Assembly: GCA_964399535.1 (NCBI GenBank)
Contig: CAYNRE010000074.1
Location: 80,209-144,208 of the forward strand
Reading direction: 5' to 3'
From: CAYNRE01 sp964399535
GTDB lineage: Bacteria; Planctomycetota; Planctomycetia; Pirellulales; CAYNRE01
Length of the DNA stretch: 64,000 nt
Notes under the pieces: model-generated
Told to the model about the DNA's origin: nothing
Database searches by the model: none
The model's input: only the letters and a program-made list of their open reading frames with translations
Translations under genes and position numbers: made by a program
Shown here: positions 57,836-64,000 of the stretch, in pieces
How the letters are laid out: each line of letters opens with the position of its first letter
How positions within the stretch are numbered: position 1 is the first letter of the stretch

Positions 57836-60040
57836 ATGAGTTCAACGCTTTCCCAAACCAGCGCGGACCATCCAGTGGCGGGTACTTCGGCCGGCAATCC
57901 GGAACAACTGCTGCACGAGCTTTCGGCCTTGGCTCGCGAGCTGCGTGCCGAACTAGCGCCGGGTTCGGCGGCTCGAACCACGCCGCGGTCGGTGTTGGCC
58001 CCCGCGCAACTCGATATTGCCCGCAGTTTGTTCAATACCCTGCGGCAAAAGCATGGCGGCACCGCCAAGCACTCGGCCCGAGTGCTGCTCGGCTGTTCCC
58101 ACTGGTCGGAGCGGCTGGGCATTTCCGACCAGGACCGCGACGCGATCGAGTTGGCGGCGCTGCTGCACGACGTGGGCAAGATCGGCGTACCGGAACGCAT
58201 TCTGCAAAAGCCCGGCCGCCTGACTCCGGAAGAAGTCGGGGTGATGCAGCGTTGCCGGCAAATGGGCCTGGAACTGGTCAAACGCAGCCTGGCCCTGCCC
58301 GACGTTGTCGACGTGGTCTCGAACGTGCAGACCTGGTTCGACGGCTCCAGGTCGGCAGATGGAACGTCGCGAGAAAGCATTCCGCTCGGTTCGCGAATGC
58401 TGGCGATTATGGACGCCTTCGACGCCATGACGACCGACCAGTCGTATCGCCCCGCGATGTCGATCGACCGCGCGATCAGCGAGCTCACGCGAAACGCCGG
58501 TACCCAGTTCGACCCCGATTTGGTGCGCGTCTTCGCCGAGGCGAGCAACCTCGACCCGCAGCGGCTGCAGGCCGAGGCCGACGACGTGCTGCAGGCCTGG
58601 GGCGCTAGCCCCGGCGGTCAGTCTCAGCCCATGCAAACGCTCGACAGCGGGCTGGTGGTGCCAGCCGGCGGGGGCAACCTGTTCCAGCAACACCTGCTGG
58701 ATACCATGAATGCGGCCGTGCTGTTTGTGAACCAGTCGCTGCGCATTATTTACTGGAATCCGGCCGCCGAGCGGCTCACCGGTTTCAACGGCGAGGCAAT
58801 GCTGCAGCGCCGCTGGGAGCCCGGCCTGTTGGGAATGCGCGACGAGAAGGGCTACGTCGTCCGTCACGAGGATTGCCCGCTGATCAAGGCGGTCGAGTTG
58901 CGGCAGAGCGGTGCCGGCCGGTTCGCCTTTCGCGGCCAGGAACGGCAGATGCTGATCGTCGACGTGCAGGCCACCCCCGTGGTCGGCCCCGACGGGTCGG
59001 CCCAGGGGGCGACGCTGCTGTTTCAAGACGCCACGCCGGCCGCGTCGCTCGAATCGCGCTGCCGCAGCCTGTACGAGCGGCTCACCAAAGACCCCCTGAC
59101 CCAGGTGGCCAACCGTGCCGAGTTCGACCGGGTCTTGGCGCGCACGGTCACCGACCACCAGCAGCGGGACGTGGTTTGCAGCCTGGTGATCTGCGATATC
59201 GACCACTTCAAGGCGATTAACGACACCTTCGGCCACCCGGCCGGCGACGAAGTGATCAAGGGATTTGCCCGGCTGCTCGAGCGCTTTGCCCGCGCGGGCG
59301 ACCTGGTGGCCCGCTACGGCGGTGAAGAGTTCGTCGTGCTCTACCCCGATTGCGATCTGAAAACCGCTACCGAACGGGCCGAAGAGCTGCGCAAGGGCTT
59401 CAGCGAACTGACCTATCCGGCCCTCGGCGAGCGCCAGGTTACGGCCAGTTTCGGAGTGACCGAGTCGCAGGCCGAGGACAACCCCGCCACGTTCCTCCGC
59501 CGGGCCGACGCCGCACTTTATTGCGCCAAAGACCAGGGGCGCAACGCCGTGGTGCCCCTGACCGGCGGCGGGCAGCGGCCCGACAGCTTGCGATCGAAGT
59601 CGGCCGCGGCCGATAAATCGGTGGTGGCCGAGCAGTGGCTGGGCACCAACGTGACCTTGCCGTTGGTGGTCGACAAGCTGCGCGGCTTCGTCGACGACAA
59701 CCAGATGGAGATCGTGTCGATTCAAGGAAACCACGTCGAACTGCGCACGCAGGCTTCGTGGATCCCCTTCTTGCGCCGCAAAGGTGATAGCGTCTATGCC
59801 CTGGTGGTCGACCTGGAACTGGACGAGATCGACACCAAGGGGCCGTCCGATGCTTCGGTTCCTCCCGGCACCGCCACCCGGCTGCACGTGGTGATCCGCA
59901 CCGCCAACCACCGCGACCGCCGCCGTTCGGCCGCCATTCAACAGGCCAACCAATTGCTGGTTAATTTCCGGGCCTATCTGATGGTTACCGACCTGGGGGG
60001 CGGCCCGAAGAGCCCCTCCGTGGCCTCGCTCTTGCGGTAG
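57836..60040 (+). CDS. HD domain-PAS-diguanylate cyclase (GGEEF) signalling protein
   Basis: The 734-residue soluble protein has an HD-GYP-derived domain (about 55-250), a PAS domain (about 280-400), a GGDEF domain (about 415-545) and a C-terminal unknown domain (about 590-725). The cyclase is complete: DPLTQVANRAEFDRVL, IDHFKAINDTFGHPAGDEV (in pieces), G495-G-E-E-F499 and an I-site R486-A-G-D489 exactly five residues before it, so product inhibition is expected. The HD part keeps H79 and H111-D112 but lacks the H-H-E and G-Y-P motifs of cyclic-di-GMP phosphodiesterases. It should synthesise cyclic di-GMP. Confidence 0.9.
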   Translation: MSSTLSQTSADHPVAGTSAGNPEQLLHELSALARELRAELAPGSAARTTPRSVLAPAQLDIARSLFNTLRQKHGGTAKHSARVLLGCSHWSERLGISDQDRDAIELAALLHDVGKIGVPERILQKPGRLTPEEVGVMQRCRQMGLELVKRSLALPDVVDVVSNVQTWFDGSRSADGTSRESIPLGSRMLAIMDAFDAMTTDQSYRPAMSIDRAISELTRNAGTQFDPDLVRVFAEASNLDPQRLQAEADDVLQAWGASPGGQSQPMQTLDSGLVVPAGGGNLFQQHLLDTMNAAVLFVNQSLRIIYWNPAAERLTGFNGEAMLQRRWEPGLLGMRDEKGYVVRHEDCPLIKAVELRQSGAGRFAFRGQERQMLIVDVQATPVVGPDGSAQGATLLFQDATPAASLESRCRSLYERLTKDPLTQVANRAEFDRVLARTVTDHQQRDVVCSLVICDIDHFKAINDTFGHPAGDEVIKGFARLLERFARAGDLVARYGGEEFVVLYPDCDLKTATERAEELRKGFSELTYPALGERQVTASFGVTESQAEDNPATFLRRADAALYCAKDQGRNAVVPLTGGGQRPDSLRSKSAAADKSVVAEQWLGTNVTLPLVVDKLRGFVDDNQMEIVSIQGNHVELRTQASWIPFLRRKGDSVYALVVDLELDEIDTKGPSDASVPPGTATRLHVVIRTANHRDRRRSAAIQQANQLLVNFRAYLMVTDLGGGPKSPSVASLLR

Positions 60041-60300
60041 TCTGGCCGCGCCCCGGTCCTCGTCCCACGGCCAGGGCAGGGTTTCCTTCGGCTGGCATGG
60101 TCCCGGGCGGGCACAGCCGGGCCGCGGCCTGATCGGTCTTTTCTCGAGTATGCTTGCCCCCAAACCGGGCGCGGTACACTGGCCCCCGCTTGGCGGGCGC
60201 GCGGTCCGCGGCGACCCAGCAAACCGGGGCCGATCGGGAACCCGCATTCTGGCCGGCCGAGCGAGAACCTGGATTATTAAGCGGACGAGGAGCATGCCCC

Positions 60301-61314
60301 ATGTCCAGTGAAGCAGTCTGGTACTACGCCCGGGGTGGCCAATCGGTCGGGCCCGTCACCCTGGAAGAACTGCGTCGCCAACTACCCACCGCCGGCGGCG
60401 CCAGCACGCTGGTTTACGGACCGGGGCTCGCCAGTTGGGTCGAGGCGCGCCACGTTCCGGGGCTCTCCGGCACCAGCCGAGACCAAGACAGCCCGCCGCC
60501 GCCTCCGACCGTGCGCCGCGCTGACGAAATCGACTACGAAATCTTCGGCAGCGAGATGCAGTTCGTCGAGGTAACTCTCGACCCGGGCGAAATGGTCGTC
60601 GCCGAGGCCGGGGCGCTGATGTACATGACCAGCGGCATCAAGATGGAGACGGTCTTTGGCGACCCCTCGGCCAGCCAGTCTGGCTGGATGGGCAAGGTGC
60701 TGGCGGCCGGCAAGCGGGTAATGACCGGCGAGTCGCTGTTCATGACCACCTTCACCAATATCGGGGGAATGCGCCAGCCCCTGGCCTTCGCCGCGCCCTA
60801 TCCCGGCAAGATCGTGCCGCTCGATCTGGGACAACTGGGGGGCGAAATGATCTGCCAGCGCGATGCGTTTCTCTGCGCCGCGCGAGGAGTTCACATTGGC
60901 GTGGCGTTTCAGAAAAAAATCGGGGCCGGCCTGTTCGGCGGGGAAGGTTTCATCATGCAGCGCCTCACCGGCGATGGCCTGGCGCTGCTGCACGCCGGCG
61001 GCACCCTGATTCGCCGCACCCTGGCCGCCGGCGAAACCCTACGGCTCGACACCGGCTGCCTGGTGGCCCTTTCGCCCGGGGTGAATTACGACATCGAATT
61101 CGTGGGCGGAATCAAGAACACGCTCTTCGGCGGCGAGGGCCTGTTTTTCGCCACGCTTCGCGGACCGGGCGAGGTGTGGCTGCAATCGCTCCCCTTCTCG
61201 CGCCTGGCTGCCCGGGTCTTGGCCAACGCGCCCAGCGCCGGCGGCACCAAGGGGGAAGGGGGGACGCTGCTGCACGGACTGCGCGGCCTGCTCGATGGAG
61301 ACAATTCAGCCTAA
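60301..61314 (+). CDS. GYF_2 domain fused to an AIM24/TIGR00266 domain
   Basis: The 337-residue protein starts at the ATG after GAGGAG. Residues 1-55 are a GYF_2-like peptide-binding domain (WYYARGGQSVGPVTLEELRR). A Pro-rich linker leads to the AIM24 beta-barrel: YEIFGSEMQFVEVTLDPGEMVVAEAGALMYMTSGI (in pieces), FGGEGFIMQRLTGDGLALLHAGG (in pieces) and FVGGIKNTLFGGEGLFFATL. The AIM24 family has no clear biochemical role. No signal or membrane segment is seen. Confidence 0.9.
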   Translation: MSSEAVWYYARGGQSVGPVTLEELRRQLPTAGGASTLVYGPGLASWVEARHVPGLSGTSRDQDSPPPPPTVRRADEIDYEIFGSEMQFVEVTLDPGEMVVAEAGALMYMTSGIKMETVFGDPSASQSGWMGKVLAAGKRVMTGESLFMTTFTNIGGMRQPLAFAAPYPGKIVPLDLGQLGGEMICQRDAFLCAARGVHIGVAFQKKIGAGLFGGEGFIMQRLTGDGLALLHAGGTLIRRTLAAGETLRLDTGCLVALSPGVNYDIEFVGGIKNTLFGGEGLFFATLRGPGEVWLQSLPFSRLAARVLANAPSAGGTKGEGGTLLHGLRGLLDGDNSA

Positions 61315-61355
61315 GCGCCGCCGCCGGCTGGCTCTTACACTCCAGGGCGCGTCCA

Positions 61356-63374
61356 CTAGGCGGCCGCTGCCGGCGGGGTTGCGCTGGGTCGTGGATAACC
61401 CCAGCGGTCGAAGAGCGAGCCCACTTCGGCATTCAGCAGCCGGGCCTGCTCCTCGGGCATCGGCCGGAACCGGTTTTTCTGGTAGTCGGCCACGCTGCCC
61501 AGGTAGCGCTCGAGCCGGCGGCGAAATTCCGGGGAGAGATCCAGCTCGAGTTGACCATAGATCCGCGCCAGGGTGCCCAGCGGGTCGCGGTCGAGATCCT
61601 CGTAACGCACCTCGACCACCTGGTTCGGCGGCAAATCTCGGGTCTGCTCGTAATAGGCCTCCTCCATCGCTCGGTAATTGGCCAGAAACCGAGTGGAGTA
61701 ATTGTCGTCGGCGTCGGGGTCCTGGAGCTGGTGCACGCAGTGCCCCTCGCGGGCCATGTGCAGGTTGGATCGATACACGGCCGTGGGATCGCGGTGCAAG
61801 TGGATGAACTTGGCGCCGGGGTACATCTGGCGCAGGGCCGACACACGAGCCGTATTGTGGGGGTTCTTCAGCACCGGTCGTCGGCGGGTCCACGCGGTCA
61901 GCTTCCGGACGAAGGTTTGGTAGCATCGTTGCCAGGCCGCCAACTCCCGGGGCGAGAAATCGGCCGGGTGAATATACCGGTCGTAGTAGGCCACCTGGCG
62001 CGGAAACGTCAGAGCCCAATAGGGCGACAACCGGGTCATGCCGCTCAGGGCGAATTCCTCCTCGTTCGGCGAGAAAATATGAAACCGGACCGAATCCATC
62101 GGTCGCTGCCAAGGCGAAAACGCGCCGAACAACGGTACCCACAACCAGCCCGTGCTGAGAAAACCGTGGGGGTTCATGATCTGGTATGCCAGGGGAGCCA
62201 CGAGTTGCGGGTCGAGCGCCAGCAGGTTGTGTAAATGGGTCGTGCCGCTCCGGTGCACCCCCAAGACGAACAGCGGGTCGGCGACCTGTTTGCGACGCAA
62301 GAGCAAGGGAGCCAGCAGCCGCTCGGGAAGCGATAGCAAGGTGTTTACGCTGGAAAAGGCGAGTATCGCCGCCAACCGCGGCAGGTATTTCCAGCCGACG
62401 GCCAGCCGGGCTTGCCAGAGCCGGCCGATCCAGAGGTCGAGCGGGGCCAACATCGATACGTTCGACAGGGGAGCTACCTGTTTGAAGCTGGCGGTAATCG
62501 CCAGAGGGTCGGTGTGCTGGCGTTCGCCCCGCAGCCGCACCCAGACCATGTAGCCGACCAGCCCGCAGGCAAGCGCCAACCACATCAGCGGGGCCCGACG
62601 CGGATCGGCGTCGGGGCACCACCAGAGTGCGGCGCTCGGGTCGCCCAGCGAAACAAGTGCGGTCTTCTTCATTACCCGCCGCACGAGTAGCCATCCCGAT
62701 AGCAGCCCGATGGGGACCAGCACGCCGCCGTGCGCCATCCGCTGGTAGGCCAGCAGCGCGGCGATGAGCCCGAGCCCCAACGCCAGCGGGGCTTCGGCCG
62801 CGGAGAGCGCGGCCCAGGGCCGATCGACATAGTGCAGCCCCGCGAAAAGCACCCCCACGAGCGCCGCCGAGACAGGGCGCGGGTACCGCCCGCGAAAGAG
62901 GGTGAGCAGGTACCCGCTAAAGATCAGTTGTTGGGCCGCAGCGAGCGGAAACCCGGCCAGCCCCTCGCCCAGCGAACTGACCCAGCGGTACGCCGTACCA
63001 CGTTCCGGATGAAACTCGAAGGCGCCCGCCGCGGTGGCCAGCAAACAATAGCCGGCGTAACTGACCACGCCGACGGCAAACCCCCCTCCGAGGGCGAAGG
63101 TCCAGTCGCTGCCGGCGACCAGGCCGAAATCGGCTGCCGGGCGGCGCTCCAGCGCCATCAGCACGAGCAGCACGCCCAAGGCCAGCACCAGCAGCACGCC
63201 GCGGCCACCGTTGCCGTGGGACAAGATGTTAAAGTCGATCCCCAGCAGCCAAGCCGCCGCTTGAATGGTCGCTGCCAGGCCAAGCACGATCGCGAGCCAG
63301 GCCCCCAACTTGGTCAACGGGTGCCACGCGGGAAAGCGATCGAAGGATTGCCTTATCGTTGCCAATTGCGGCAT
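61356..63374 (-). CDS. CPBP-like membrane domain fused to a PAPS sulfotransferase
   Basis: The 672-residue protein starts at the ATG at 63374, preceded by AGGAAG six bases upstream; open frame continues 51 codons further. Residues 20-235 are polytopic and resemble CPBP (CAAX-type) intramembrane proteases, but the E-E-x-x-x-R motif reads Q148-Q149-L-I-F-S153; the later F-A-G-L-H181 is kept. Residues 365-640 are a sulfotransferase with the 5'-phosphosulfate loop G-V-H-R-S-G-T-T-H (372-380) and a 3'-phosphate motif L-H-R-D-P-T-A-V-Y-R-S. The substrate is unknown, and it probably acts at the membrane. Confidence 0.85.
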   Translation of the reverse strand: MPQLATIRQSFDRFPAWHPLTKLGAWLAIVLGLAATIQAAAWLLGIDFNILSHGNGGRGVLLVLALGVLLVLMALERRPAADFGLVAGSDWTFALGGGFAVGVVSYAGYCLLATAAGAFEFHPERGTAYRWVSSLGEGLAGFPLAAAQQLIFSGYLLTLFRGRYPRPVSAALVGVLFAGLHYVDRPWAALSAAEAPLALGLGLIAALLAYQRMAHGGVLVPIGLLSGWLLVRRVMKKTALVSLGDPSAALWWCPDADPRRAPLMWLALACGLVGYMVWVRLRGERQHTDPLAITASFKQVAPLSNVSMLAPLDLWIGRLWQARLAVGWKYLPRLAAILAFSSVNTLLSLPERLLAPLLLRRKQVADPLFVLGVHRSGTTHLHNLLALDPQLVAPLAYQIMNPHGFLSTGWLWVPLFGAFSPWQRPMDSVRFHIFSPNEEEFALSGMTRLSPYWALTFPRQVAYYDRYIHPADFSPRELAAWQRCYQTFVRKLTAWTRRRPVLKNPHNTARVSALRQMYPGAKFIHLHRDPTAVYRSNLHMAREGHCVHQLQDPDADDNYSTRFLANYRAMEEAYYEQTRDLPPNQVVEVRYEDLDRDPLGTLARIYGQLELDLSPEFRRRLERYLGSVADYQKNRFRPMPEEQARLLNAEVGSLFDRWGYPRPSATPPAAAA

Positions 63375-63769
63375 TGCCTGCTTCCTGCATTTTGCCTGGA
63401 CGGTTTCCATTCCGTACGGCCGCGGCATTGCGCACCGGGCCAGGACCTGTTCATACCGGCTTCGGGCGCACAGTGTGAAGAGCAGTGTGAAGAGCAGTGC
63501 GAGGGGCCAAGCTAAGTCGACTCGCAACCCCGGCTGGGTGGGCTGGCTCGGTGTGCGAGACGACGCGATTTCGAGGTGCTCGACCGCGAGGACTGGCGAA
63601 CGGGGGATCGAGGAATCGAGCGTTCGGGCGGCGCGGCGCGAAATCTTGATCGGCGATTGCCGCCGAAACGCCCTAAACTACGCACCTTGAAGCTTTGCGG
63701 CTGAGACCCCACCTGCCCGGCTTGCGCCGCAACGGGCACGCGGTGCGCCCCGACGATCGATGTTGGGCG
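63375..63769. other. Intergenic region
   Basis: About 395 bases between the sulfotransferase start and the PEP-CTERM protein stop (both minus strand). It includes the upstream in-frame extension of the sulfotransferase (to 63527). No gene is supported. Confidence 0.35.
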
Positions 63770-64000
63770 TTACCGCTGGCGAGCGCGAAAGCCGGCCGCG
63801 GCCAGACCCGCCAAACCGAAAAGCGCCAGTACGGCCGCCGAGGGCTCGGGCACAGGGCTGCCGCCGGGGGGCGCCGTGTTGCCGAAATTGGCCGCCCAGA
63901 GGGCATAGTCGGCGGCACCCACGTTACCATTGCGGTCGAAGTCGGCCGGCAAGCAGCCGCCGGTTTGGCCAAACGTGGCGGCCCAAATCGCGTAGTCGGC
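63770..64000 (-). CDS. Dockerin-like repeat protein with PEP-CTERM sorting signal (C-terminal fragment)
   Basis: This is the C-terminal 76 residues of a secreted protein continuing past the window edge. It holds two dockerin-like segments (ADYAIWAATFGQTG and FDRNGNVGAADYALWAANFG, the second with the D-R-N-G-N-V Ca-binding loop) and a C-terminal sorting signal: V-P-E-P-S, a hydrophobic stretch (AAVLALFGLAGLAAAGF) and R-A-R-Q-R. The tail is recognised by an exosortase. The N-terminal domains are unknown. Confidence 0.9.
   Translation of the reverse strand, partial: ADYAIWAATFGQTGGCLPADFDRNGNVGAADYALWAANFGNTAPPGGSPVPEPSAAVLALFGLAGLAAAGFRARQR

Noticed and set aside
57953..60295. 780-residue minus-strand open frame opposite the GGDEF gene
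   Set aside because: Shadow frame; Gln/His/Arg-rich with no domain.

Overview
The window is a GC-rich bacterial chromosome segment, most likely from a planctomycete (probably Pirellulales or a close order). The assignment rests on recognised families: a truncated secreted protein with dockerin-like repeats and a PEP-CTERM tail, a DUF1080 protein, a membrane Ser/Thr kinase, cyclophilin-TPR proteins, a GYF_2-AIM24 fusion and a TMTC-like TPR membrane protein. No IS element, prophage, CRISPR array or rRNA was seen. Three parS sites beside parA-parB suggest an origin-proximal region, although no dnaA or clear DnaA-box cluster is present.

Layout. 0-8.8 kb: a BON-domain fragment, an SDR oxidoreductase, a TPR glycosyltransferase-like membrane protein, a class III CoA-transferase, a vWA membrane protein and a secreted beta-lactamase-fold hydrolase. 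9-15.3 kb: cysK, an autoregulated padR/membrane-protein pair, acs, an ADC-like hypothetical and a DUF1080 protein. 15.7-19.8 kb: a four-gene periplasmic molybdenum hydroxylase operon with unusual losses of Fe-S ligands. 19.9-28.4 kb: 6-phosphofructokinase, a polyprenol-phosphate sugar transferase, an MFS transporter and an exopolysaccharide trio (chain-length determinant, ExeA-like ATPase, tyrosine-kinase-like ATPase). 28.6-34.4 kb: trpF, ahcY, a DUF1015 protein, three parS sites and parA-parB. 34.5-45.8 kb: tRNA-Pro, DUF1398, MarR, a secreted acetolactate-decarboxylase-like protein, an exported DsrE protein, a Ser/Thr kinase, a GNAT enzyme, arsR-arsM and a cyclic-peptide-type ABC exporter. 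45.8-57.2 kb: two tandem cyclophilin-TPR proteins, ppdK, a secreted glycerophosphodiesterase and the rpsB-tsf-pyrH-frr operon. 57.8-64 kb: an HD/PAS/GGDEF protein, GYF_2-AIM24, a membrane-domain sulfotransferase fusion and the dockerin/PEP-CTERM fragment.

Main points of interest. (1) The molybdenum hydroxylase small subunit has all four cysteines of its plant-type [2Fe-2S] cluster replaced by serine, the FAD subunit keeps only one of the four cysteines expected in the PaoB-type [4Fe-4S] loop, and a small Cys-rich protein is encoded next in the operon. (2) A CPBP-like membrane domain with its EE..R motif changed to QQ..S is fused to a PAPS sulfotransferase. (3) An HD domain lacking the HHE and GYP motifs is fused to PAS and to an intact GGEEF domain with an I-site. 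(4) Two tandem cyclophilin-TPR proteins lack key catalytic positions. (5) padR, marR and arsR each have a clear palindromic operator, and padR probably makes a leaderless mRNA. All functional statements are read from sequence motifs without database searches.
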